Below, one piece after another: positions 57,636 through 64,000 of a stretch of DNA of 64,000 bases. Below the pieces are notes generated by a model that searched no databases, was not told the DNA's origin, and saw only the letters and a list, made by a program, of their open reading frames with translations. Every line of letters starts with the position of its first letter. Position 1 is the first letter of the stretch. The stretch comes from a bacterium (GTDB taxonomy: Bacteria > Zhuqueibacterota > Zhuqueibacteria > Residuimicrobiales > Krinioviventaceae). The position numbers were made by a program, and so were the translations under genes. The stretch lies in assembly GCA_029561455.1 (NCBI GenBank), contig JAKQIY010000030.1, positions 124,001 to 188,000 of the forward strand. The letters are read 5' to 3'.

Positions 57636-58550
57636 ATGAAAAAAGATTTTTTAATGATCACCGATTTTTCAGCGGATGAAATACATGACCTGTTCAAACT
57701 GGCTGCCGAATTGAAAGAGAAAACCAAAAAAGGCATTGAACACCACCTGTTAAAGGGTAAAACCCTGGCCATGTTGTTTCAAAAACCTTCCACCCGTACG
57801 CGGGTTTCTTTTGAAGTGGGCATGTACCAGTTGGGCGGTCATGCGTTGTATCTCAGTCCTGCAGAAGTAGGCCTGGGAAAACGCGAATTGACCGCCGATG
57901 TTGCGCGGGTGCTGTCGCGTTTTAACGACGGTATCATGGCGCGCGTATTCGGGCATGATATTGTTGAAGGCCTGGCAAAATATGCCAGTGTACCGGTTAT
58001 CAATGGTTTATCCGATCTAACCCATCCCTGCCAGATATTAGGCGATATGTTGACTGTGCAGGAACATAAAGGCAGAATGACGGATCTGAAAATAGCGTAT
58101 GTAGGCGATGGTAACAATGTGGTCAATTCCTGGATCAATATAGCGGCGCGTGTGCCTTTTACCCTGTCGTTAGGCTGCCCCAAAGGTTACGAACCCGACG
58201 CCGGTCTGCTGGCTAACGCCAGAAAACAGGGGCTCAGCTCTATAACTGTTACTCCGGACCCTGTTGACGCTGTAAAAAACGCCGATGTGATCTATACGGA
58301 TGTGTGGGCAAGCATGGGCCAGGAAGAAGAAGCGGAAGCGCGCAAAAAGATTTTCAAACCCTTCCAGATTAACAAGTCCCTGTTAAGCCATGCGAAAAAA
58401 GATTGTATTGTGTTGCATTGTTTGCCGGCGCATCGCGGCGATGAAATTACCGATGAAGTGATGGACGGCCCGCATTCGGTAGTGTTTGACGAAGCGGAAA
58501 ACCGTCTGCATATCCAAAAAGCGATACTGGTGAAACTTTTAGCGCGGTAA
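57636..58550 (+). CDS. argF: ornithine carbamoyltransferase
   Basis: The 304-residue enzyme has the carbamoyl phosphate motif STRTR at residues 52-56, HPCQILGDMLTVQEH, and the ornithine-binding LHCLPAHRGDEI segment. It makes citrulline for arginine synthesis. AGAGAGG precedes the ATG. It follows hslU by 13 bases, and no other arg gene is adjacent. The family includes N-acetylornithine variants; the HCLPAHRG motif favours the classic enzyme. Confidence 0.93.
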   Translation: MKKDFLMITDFSADEIHDLFKLAAELKEKTKKGIEHHLLKGKTLAMLFQKPSTRTRVSFEVGMYQLGGHALYLSPAEVGLGKRELTADVARVLSRFNDGIMARVFGHDIVEGLAKYASVPVINGLSDLTHPCQILGDMLTVQEHKGRMTDLKIAYVGDGNNVVNSWINIAARVPFTLSLGCPKGYEPDAGLLANARKQGLSSITVTPDPVDAVKNADVIYTDVWASMGQEEEAEARKKIFKPFQINKSLLSHAKKDCIVLHCLPAHRGDEITDEVMDGPHSVVFDEAENRLHIQKAILVKLLAR

Positions 58551-58567
58551 CAGGAAAGGAAGAGAAC

Positions 58568-59536
58568 TTGGCTATCGAGATCAAACGTTATACGGAACAG
58601 GATCGCCCCGCGTGGGAAAATTTTGTGATTACAGCCAACAATGGCACCATATTTCACGAACGCAAGTTTTTAGGCTACCATCCACCGGAGCGGTTCCGGG
58701 ATTTTTCTCTAATGTTTTACAAGGAAGGCCGTTTGCTGGCGTTGCTACCTGCGGTCGATTTTGTTGTCGATAATCGCCGTGTATTGCTGTCGCACCGCGG
58801 CGCCTCTTATGGCGGATTTGTCTGCAAAGACGATCTGGCCATCAAGGATGCGTTTGATCTGGTGACCTCGCTGATCCGTTACGCCAAAGATGCAGCTTTT
58901 GACGCCATCGATCTTACGCCGCCGCCCCAGGTTTATTTACGGCGTCCCTGCAATTATATTGATTTTGCCCTGGTGCAAAACGGTTTCGGTTATCGCAAGC
59001 GGGAAATTTCCAGCGTCATTCCGCTGGATTTTACCAGGGATAATATCCTGAATACCTTTAATGAGGGGTCGCGCCGCGCCGTGCGCCGCGCCATGAAACT
59101 GGGCACAGTTGTCCGTGAATCGGAAGATTATGCTGCCTTTTATAAAATTCTGGAAAAAAACCTGCGCCTGCGTCATAACGTATCGCCCACCCACACTCTC
59201 GATGAATTATTGAAACTCAAGGGTATGTACACTGATCGTATAAAATTGTTCGGCGCATTTCATGAACAAACAATGGTCGCCGGTGTGGTGATGTTTATCT
59301 GTAATCCGCGGGTGGTGCTGGCATTTTATATCAGCCATAATGAAGATCATCAGCAATATCGGGGTGTAAATATTCTATTCCATGATATTATCGACTGGGG
59401 TATTGCCGGCGGCTATGGCTTTCTGGACTTTGGCATTTTCACAGTAAATGAAGATCCCAATTGGGGCCTGGCCCGTTTTAAAGAAAGCTTTGGCGCACAG
59501 GGCATTTTCCGCGACAGCCTGAGATTATTTTTATAA
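58568..59536 (+). CDS. FemAB/GNAT-type acyl or aminoacyl transferase
   Basis: The start is a TTG at 58568 after AAGGAAGAGAA. The 322-residue protein has two GNAT-like halves (BioF2/FemAB type). The N-terminal half has GTIFHERKFLGYHPPERFRD; the C-terminal half has SRRAVRRAMKLG and YRGVNILFHDIIDWGIAGGY followed by FLDFGIF. Members transfer amino acids or acyl groups onto peptidoglycan, polysaccharide or lipid carriers. Its place before three glycosyltransferases suggests modification of surface sugar, as inference only. Confidence 0.72.
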   Translation: MAIEIKRYTEQDRPAWENFVITANNGTIFHERKFLGYHPPERFRDFSLMFYKEGRLLALLPAVDFVVDNRRVLLSHRGASYGGFVCKDDLAIKDAFDLVTSLIRYAKDAAFDAIDLTPPPQVYLRRPCNYIDFALVQNGFGYRKREISSVIPLDFTRDNILNTFNEGSRRAVRRAMKLGTVVRESEDYAAFYKILEKNLRLRHNVSPTHTLDELLKLKGMYTDRIKLFGAFHEQTMVAGVVMFICNPRVVLAFYISHNEDHQQYRGVNILFHDIIDWGIAGGYGFLDFGIFTVNEDPNWGLARFKESFGAQGIFRDSLRLFL

Positions 59537-59549
59537 TACGGTTGGCTTG

Positions 59550-60635
59550 ATGGAAATTGAAGATTTAAAAATACTACATATAGCGCCTACAAATACATCC
59601 GGTGTGCCGGGACAATTTGTTGCATCGGAACAGCATTTGGGCTATTACAGCCGGCTGGTTACATTGTTCCGCGATCCGCGTGGTTACCAGGAAGATATCT
59701 GTCTTGGCCTGCCGTTCATTGATTTTTCCGGCACCAAAATGCTGAAAAAACTGGTTTCCGATCCGGCCCGGCTTGCGGTTGATAATATCGGCAAGGCGCC
59801 GGCATCTATACCTGTAACCTGGCAACCCCATTCCGCCGCCGAAAAAATACTGGTGAAATTCCGTGATTGGTTGTGGCAGTTTAAAGTTGAAAAGGCAATT
59901 CGTAAATTCAAACTCGATACTTATGACGTGTATCAACTGGACGGCGGTCTGGACTTTTACCGCCACGCCGGATTTATAAAGAGAATGCACGCCGCCGGTA
60001 AAAAAGTGATCTGTTGTTATACCGGCAGCGATCTGCGCACCCGCGGGGTTATCCCGGCAATTGATCAATTATCCGATCTTAATGTTACTGTCGAATTCGA
60101 TCATATAAAATTACATCCCAATATTCACCATGTTTTTTTTCCGTTCAATGTCAGCCGTTTCCAGGCCATTTCGCAAAACAACAAAAAATTACGCATAGGC
60201 CATGCACCCACCAACCGCAAGGCCAAAGGCAGTGATATCATTATCCCTGTTATTAAAAACCTGGCTCGTGAAAATTCCAACGTTGAAGCAGTGATCATTC
60301 AGAATTTGCCCTATTCACTGGCTATCGATACCAAACAAACCTGTGATATTTTTGTCGATCAGATTGGCGATCTGGGCTATGGCATCAATTCCCTGGAATC
60401 GCTGGCTATGGGCATTCCCACCTGTTCCTGCCTGGCGCCAGGTTTTGCCGAGATGTATCCCGACCATCCTTTTGTAGTTGTTGATGCAGAAAACCTGAAA
60501 AACGAATTACAGAGGTTAATTGACAATCCCGACCTGCGCCGGGAACTAGGCGAAAAAGGCCGGGAATGGGTGAGTAAATACCACGATGCCGGGCAAATAG
60601 TAAAACAGATTCACCAACTCGCCGGTATTGTTTGA
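59550..60635 (+). CDS. glycosyltransferase, GT-B fold (GT4-like)
   Basis: The 361-residue protein (ATG at 59550) has an N-terminal LHIAPTNTSGVPGQFVASEQ and a C-terminal nucleotide-sugar-binding part (RIGHAPTNRKAKGSD, then CDIFVDQIGDLGYGINSLESLAMGIP with the E of the EX7E-like motif). It ends with a typical helix for group 1 glycosyltransferases. It overlaps the next glycosyltransferase by TGATG, so the two are probably coupled. The sugar transferred is unknown; outer-core or surface polysaccharide assembly fits the context. Confidence 0.78.
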   Translation: MEIEDLKILHIAPTNTSGVPGQFVASEQHLGYYSRLVTLFRDPRGYQEDICLGLPFIDFSGTKMLKKLVSDPARLAVDNIGKAPASIPVTWQPHSAAEKILVKFRDWLWQFKVEKAIRKFKLDTYDVYQLDGGLDFYRHAGFIKRMHAAGKKVICCYTGSDLRTRGVIPAIDQLSDLNVTVEFDHIKLHPNIHHVFFPFNVSRFQAISQNNKKLRIGHAPTNRKAKGSDIIIPVIKNLARENSNVEAVIIQNLPYSLAIDTKQTCDIFVDQIGDLGYGINSLESLAMGIPTCSCLAPGFAEMYPDHPFVVVDAENLKNELQRLIDNPDLRRELGEKGREWVSKYHDAGQIVKQIHQLAGIV

Positions 60636-61735
60636 TGCACATTCTCTTTATCAACAGTATACAAATGTTTGCCGGGGGAGAAGTGTGGATGTTGCGCACC
60701 CTGGATGGACTGCGCAAGCGCGGGCACCGGGTGTACCTAATTTGCCGACCCGGCACCGAACTGGAGCAGCGCGCCCGCCGGCAGGGTTTTGCGGTTACCA
60801 CAATAACCATGAAGAATGATTATGACCTGCTGGCAATTTACCGTACCTGGAAGTTTATCCGTAAACACCGTATCCAGGTAATGTTGACTAATATGGATCG
60901 TGAATTACGGTTCGGCAGTATCGCCGCCAGGTTGGCCGGGCATTGCGCTGTCATTCCCCGGCGTGGTATTGATTACCCTTTAAAAAACCGGCTTCAATAC
61001 CGGCTTTCCTGGCAAATTCTAGCCGACCGGGCTATTGCCAATTCCGCCGCTACCCGGCAGGCTTTACTGCGTAATGCGCCCTGGCTCGACCCCGATAAAA
61101 TCCATGTCATATATAACGGCATTGATCCGGCGCCGTTCATGGCTCCTGCCGACCGTGAGCTCCGCTCAGAGTGGACGACCGATCCGGCAGCGAAAATTAT
61201 CGGTTTTGCGGGCCAACTGGATGAACGCAAGGGCATCCATGATTTATTACCGGCTTTTAAACAAGTAGCGGAAAAATGGCCGAATGTCCACCTGGTTTTG
61301 GCAGGCGAAGGCCCTTTGCGGCAGTATATCGTGGATTACTGTCATGAAAACGGACTGGTGGAGCGTGTTCATTTACCCGGTTTTTTATCGCCGATCACTG
61401 ATTTTATGAAAGCTATCGACTACCTGGTATTGCCATCATTATGGGAGGGATTCGGCATTGTGCTGATCGAAGCGATGGCGACGGGCAAACCGGTAATTAC
61501 TACCAATGTGAGTTCCATGCCTGAGATAGTTCAGCATAATAAAACCGGCCTGGTTGTTCCGGTGCAAAATGCAGCGGCGCTGGCTAATGCCTTTACAGCT
61601 TTACTGCTAAATCCCCGGCAAGCCGCACAATGGGGAGAAAATGGCCGGCAAAGAGTATTGAAAATGTTTACAATCGACAGGATGCTCGATAAACTGGAAG
61701 CGTTGTTCAGGCTTGCTGTTAAAAATAGAAATTAA
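60635..61735 (+). CDS. glycosyltransferase family 4 protein
   Basis: The 366-residue protein has the GT4 N-domain (FINSIQMFAGGEVWML) and the C-domain (IIGFAGQLDERKGIHDLLPA, LAGEGPLRQ, LPSLWEGFGIVLIEAMATGKP). The last contains the E-x7-E motif that binds the nucleotide sugar. It probably adds a hexose to LPS core or another glycan at the cytoplasmic face. It is translationally linked to the upstream glycosyltransferase. Confidence 0.9.
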   Translation: MHILFINSIQMFAGGEVWMLRTLDGLRKRGHRVYLICRPGTELEQRARRQGFAVTTITMKNDYDLLAIYRTWKFIRKHRIQVMLTNMDRELRFGSIAARLAGHCAVIPRRGIDYPLKNRLQYRLSWQILADRAIANSAATRQALLRNAPWLDPDKIHVIYNGIDPAPFMAPADRELRSEWTTDPAAKIIGFAGQLDERKGIHDLLPAFKQVAEKWPNVHLVLAGEGPLRQYIVDYCHENGLVERVHLPGFLSPITDFMKAIDYLVLPSLWEGFGIVLIEAMATGKPVITTNVSSMPEIVQHNKTGLVVPVQNAAALANAFTALLLNPRQAAQWGENGRQRVLKMFTIDRMLDKLEALFRLAVKNRN

Positions 61736-61749
61736 CCGACAGGGTTCAT

Positions 61750-62847
61750 GTGATTAACTGGCATTCAATAGAACAATTTTTCAAACAAAAGCTGGTGCGC
61801 TTTTTAGAAAGCGCTCTGGGCAAACGTGAATTGACTCCCACAGATATTGATCACAATTCTATAAAAAAAATACTGATTATCCGCCAGCACGACCAGTTGG
61901 GGGACTTTATATTGTCAACCCCGGCATTCCGGGCGCTGCGAGCCAAATACCCTGATGCGCAAATAACTATAGTCGCCCGCCATTATACGACCGCTGTAGT
62001 TTTGAATAATCGTTATATTAATAAAGTAATCACTTTTTACGAGCATGGTCGGGACTGGAATTTACAACGGCTGCGCACTCTGCTCAGCGAACTACGAGCC
62101 GGGTATGACCTGACGGTTGTCCTGAATACCGTATCGCATTCTTTAACCAGCGATTTACTGGCCTGGCTTTCCGGGGCGCGGTATATTCTCGGTTCGGAAC
62201 ATTTACGTTTCTCAGGTACCCGCCGCAATTTTTTTTATCATTTGACTGCGCCTTATTACGAGGGGGAATGCAACCAGAGCGAGCGTAATGTCGATATTGT
62301 CCGCTACATCGGCGCCGATACGGATGATCTTTCGGAACACATCACCCTGACGCAAGCGGAATACGAGTGGGCGACCGGTCAGTTGCATGAACTTGGCTGG
62401 GATGGCCGGCAAAAAATTCTGGCCATACACCCCGGCGCCGGTAAACTTGGCAACCGCTGGCCCGTGCACTATTTTGTTCAAGCCGCCAATATTCTGACGG
62501 CAAAACATAATCTGCTGGCGGCATTAGCCTGGGGGCCGGCAGAAGCCGATTTGGGCAAAGAGTTATGCGCCGGGCTATCATGTCCATATATTATTATAAA
62601 TAATAAGGATATAAGGAAATTAGCAGCCCTGCTTGCGCATTCGGGTTTGTTTTTATGTAACGATACCGGGGTATTACATGTTGCCGCAGCAGTCGGCGCC
62701 CCGCTGGTTGCCGTATTTGGTCCTACAAATCCTGCGGAATGGAAACCGGTTGGGGAACAATTTGCTGCCGTGCGTGGTTCTACACATAATTGCAGTGATG
62801 TGCAGCCGGAGCAGGTTATAGCCCGGGCAGAAAAATTATTATTTTAA
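61750..62847 (+). CDS. glycosyltransferase family 9 (heptosyltransferase-like)
   Basis: Translation starts at a GTG at 61750. The 365-residue protein has the GT9 N-terminal signature LIIRQHDQLGDFILSTPAFR (about residues 42-61) and the C-terminal IHPGAGKLGNRWPVHYF and CNDTGVLHVAAAVGAPLVAVFGPTNP motifs. These are the ADP-heptose-binding features of WaaC/WaaF/WaaQ. It fits inner-core heptose transfer next to the Kdo and LPS genes. Which heptosyltransferase it is cannot be told. Confidence 0.9.
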   Translation: MINWHSIEQFFKQKLVRFLESALGKRELTPTDIDHNSIKKILIIRQHDQLGDFILSTPAFRALRAKYPDAQITIVARHYTTAVVLNNRYINKVITFYEHGRDWNLQRLRTLLSELRAGYDLTVVLNTVSHSLTSDLLAWLSGARYILGSEHLRFSGTRRNFFYHLTAPYYEGECNQSERNVDIVRYIGADTDDLSEHITLTQAEYEWATGQLHELGWDGRQKILAIHPGAGKLGNRWPVHYFVQAANILTAKHNLLAALAWGPAEADLGKELCAGLSCPYIIINNKDIRKLAALLAHSGLFLCNDTGVLHVAAAVGAPLVAVFGPTNPAEWKPVGEQFAAVRGSTHNCSDVQPEQVIARAEKLLF

Positions 62848-63008
62848 AGGATTGATTTTAAAATTATTTGTTTTAATGGTTTTATGAACAGGAAAATATT
62901 TATTTTTCTGAAAAACATGAAAATAATGCTTGCATATTTAATAACCATTTGGTATTTTTCCGCCGCATAAAACGTGCTGAATGAATAACTGAAACTTGAG
63001 AGGAAAAT

Positions 63009-63314
63009 ATGGGAAATGATTCGAACATTATTGATGATTTTATTGAAGAATCCAATTCCGAACAGGAAAACGACGATGAAGAAACCCTCGATGAAGAAGA
63101 AATAGTCGATGAAGACTGGGAGGATGTCCCAGAAAAGGAAGAAGTCCTGGATGATTTGGAAGAAGTTGAAGATGAAGATGCCGAAGACTGGGATGAAGAA
63201 TACTGGGAAGATGAAGAGGACTGGGAAGATGAAGAAGATGACTGGGACGAAAATGACGACGAAGATTGGATCGATGGAGCGCCTTCCTGGGAGGGTGACA
63301 ATGAGTGGGAATGA
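63009..63314 (+). CDS. highly acidic, tryptophan-rich low-complexity protein
   Basis: GAGAGGAAAAT precedes the ATG. The 101-residue product is dominated by Asp and Glu with only one Lys and no Arg, His or Cys. Eight Trp occur in repeated contexts such as DWED, DWDE and YWED. It has no signal peptide or membrane segment and should be an extended, strongly negative polypeptide. The opposite strand has a long Ser-rich frame that is only the shadow of the GAA/GAT repeats. The function is unknown. It sits 45 bases before the NUDIX gene. Confidence 0.65.
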   Translation: MGNDSNIIDDFIEESNSEQENDDEETLDEEEIVDEDWEDVPEKEEVLDDLEEVEDEDAEDWDEEYWEDEEDWEDEEDDWDENDDEDWIDGAPSWEGDNEWE

Positions 63315-63359
63315 TTTCCCATTTTTCCCCGCTGAGTTGTCCGGTTTGAGTGATTTTCA

Positions 63360-63830
63360 ATGAGCGACCATTTCACGGCCGGTGATCGCCAGTATCCGGT
63401 TACGCCGCGCCTGGGCGTTGGCGTTGTCGTGTTTGACCGGGAAAAGTTTCTTCTCGTCAAACGCAATCAGGAACCTGCCCTGGGTTTATGGACAGTACCC
63501 GGCGGCCTGGTTGAACTTGGAGAAACCCTGGAGACTGCGGCAAAACGTGAAGTCGCTGAAGAATGCGGACTTGATGTAAAATTGATAGATTATATTGATT
63601 ATTTTGAATTTATAGAAGTTAATGATGCCAGTCGGATCAAATATCATTATGTTGTTATTGAATTTTTAGCATTGTATACCGGCGGTCAATTGCAGGCGGC
63701 ATCGGATGCCGGCCAGGCCAACTGGTTTTTACGCGATGAAGTGAGTTCCATTTCTACAACTGAAAAAACAATAGCTTTACTTGATAAGGCAATTGCCAGA
63801 TATGATTCCTTAAAATCCAGGCAGAATTGA
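63360..63830 (+). CDS. NUDIX hydrolase
   Basis: The 156-residue protein has a perfect NUDIX box at residues 49-71 (GLVELGE, then REVAEECGL), the metal-binding Gx5Ex7REUxEExGU motif. The preceding WTVPGG is typical of ADP-ribose pyrophosphatase and MutT-like subgroups. It cleaves a nucleoside diphosphate linked to another moiety. The start at 63360 overlaps no neighbour; a terminator follows at 63858. Confidence 0.9.
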   Translation: MSDHFTAGDRQYPVTPRLGVGVVVFDREKFLLVKRNQEPALGLWTVPGGLVELGETLETAAKREVAEECGLDVKLIDYIDYFEFIEVNDASRIKYHYVVIEFLALYTGGQLQAASDAGQANWFLRDEVSSISTTEKTIALLDKAIARYDSLKSRQN

Positions 63831-63857
63831 TCAATAAATTATATATGATATACTTTT

Positions 63858-63891
63858 AGCCCGGAATTGTAATAATTCTCCGGGCTTTTTT
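63858..63891. terminator. bidirectional intrinsic terminator
   Basis: AGCCCGGA (63858-63865) pairs with TCCGGGCT (63879-63886), with T on the plus-strand side and A-rich sequence on the other. It lies between the NUDIX gene and a minus-strand frame, so it may serve both. Confidence 0.85.
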
Positions 63892-64000
63892 ATAAACCAG
63901 AGTTTTTACCAGATAAATAACTGATAATTCCCTGTACCCAAATTAACCCGGTTACACTCATTGTGAATAGTATTAACAGAATTCTGATCATAAAATTACG
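63890..64000 (-). CDS. possible small hydrophobic membrane protein, cut by the window edge
   Basis: On the minus strand a frame from the right edge ends in TAA at 63892-63890, just before the shared terminator. An ATG at 63991 would give 33 residues beginning MIRILLILFTMSVTGLIWVQ, a membrane helix, and ending SGKNSGL. The frame is also open further upstream, so this may be the tail of a longer gene. It is called because of the hydrophobic pattern and the well-placed terminator; no family is recognised. Confidence 0.4.
   Translation of the reverse strand, partial: RNFMIRILLILFTMSVTGLIWVQGIISYLSGKNSGL

Noticed and set aside
62884-62970. 28-codon hydrophobic frame between the GT9 gene and the acidic protein
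   Set aside because: It lacks a ribosome site, lies in AT-rich DNA and is too short to judge.
62900-63466. 188-codon Ser-rich minus-strand frame
   Set aside because: It is the reverse complement of the GAA/GAT-rich acidic gene; the serine runs are codon shadows.

Overview
The window looks like a chromosome segment of a diderm bacterium of the FCB superphylum, most likely a candidate-phylum lineage near Calditrichota/KSB1 or Ignavibacteria. This is inferred from four things: an outer-membrane/LPS gene set (Kdo synthesis, Lpt export, a late acyltransferase, GT9/GT4 glycosyltransferases), a giant secreted beta-helix protein ending in the NYPNPFNP-type C-terminal sorting tail typical of FCB bacteria, many lipoproteins with relaxed lipoboxes, and an archaeal/fungal-type aspartate-semialdehyde dehydrogenase. 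Many genes have a GGAG-type Shine-Dalgarno site; ATGA/TAATG overlaps and GTG/TTG starts are common. I saw no rRNA or tRNA gene, CRISPR array or intact transposase.

Layout. 1-823: 3' end of a NamZ/DUF1343 cell-wall hydrolase. 1022-7664: a tripartite efflux operon with three tandem lipoprotein adaptors, a MacB-type permease and a TolC-type channel, but no ATPase gene. 7867-11171: a DUF1232 protein, then a Kef-type antiporter and a PPK2 kinase on the minus strand. 12168-17039: the beta-helix surface protein with its terminator. 17228-21243: small proteins, a Gfo/Idh/MocA oxidoreductase and asd. 21655-23451: an AT-rich DUF262/HNH (GmrSD-like) gene, probably an acquired defence gene. 23605-29709: a GT-C-like membrane protein with a 13-G tract, a GH127-like lipoprotein, a DsrE-family protein and a SEC-C protein. 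30122-38029: an M16 protease pair, a phosphoesterase, two related coiled-coil proteins (one with an RCK_C domain), TatC, a PHP protein and a metallo-beta-lactamase-fold hydrolase. 38141-40873: a 2-oxoacid:acceptor oxidoreductase (delta, alpha, fused beta-gamma). 41201-43388: RNase E/G, rplU and rpmA. 43659-58550: a long operon gatC-kdsB-pyrG-kdsA-(three envelope proteins)-kdsD-lpxL-lptC-lptA-lptB-rpoN-hslV-hslU-argF. 58568-62847: a FemAB-like transferase and three glycosyltransferases. 63009-63830: a very acidic Trp-rich protein and a NUDIX hydrolase.

The main theme is envelope construction: CMP-Kdo supply (kdsD, kdsA, kdsB, with pyrG for CTP), lipid A acylation, LPS export and outer-core glycosylation are nearly contiguous, with sigma-54 and HslUV in the same run.

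The most striking find lies upstream of asd on the minus strand (21291-21500). There is a near-consensus promoter, a 24-codon leader peptide containing the run IKTNKKT (all aspartate-family amino acids), an antiterminator pairing and a mutually exclusive intrinsic terminator. This is a complete predicted ribosome-mediated attenuator for lysine/threonine-type control. Other leads are a phase-variation-like G tract, a candidate small RNA with an anti-Shine-Dalgarno loop, a structured RNase E/G leader, a dispersed intergenic repeat family, and a coiled-coil protein pair that carries an RCK_C domain without its usual partner.
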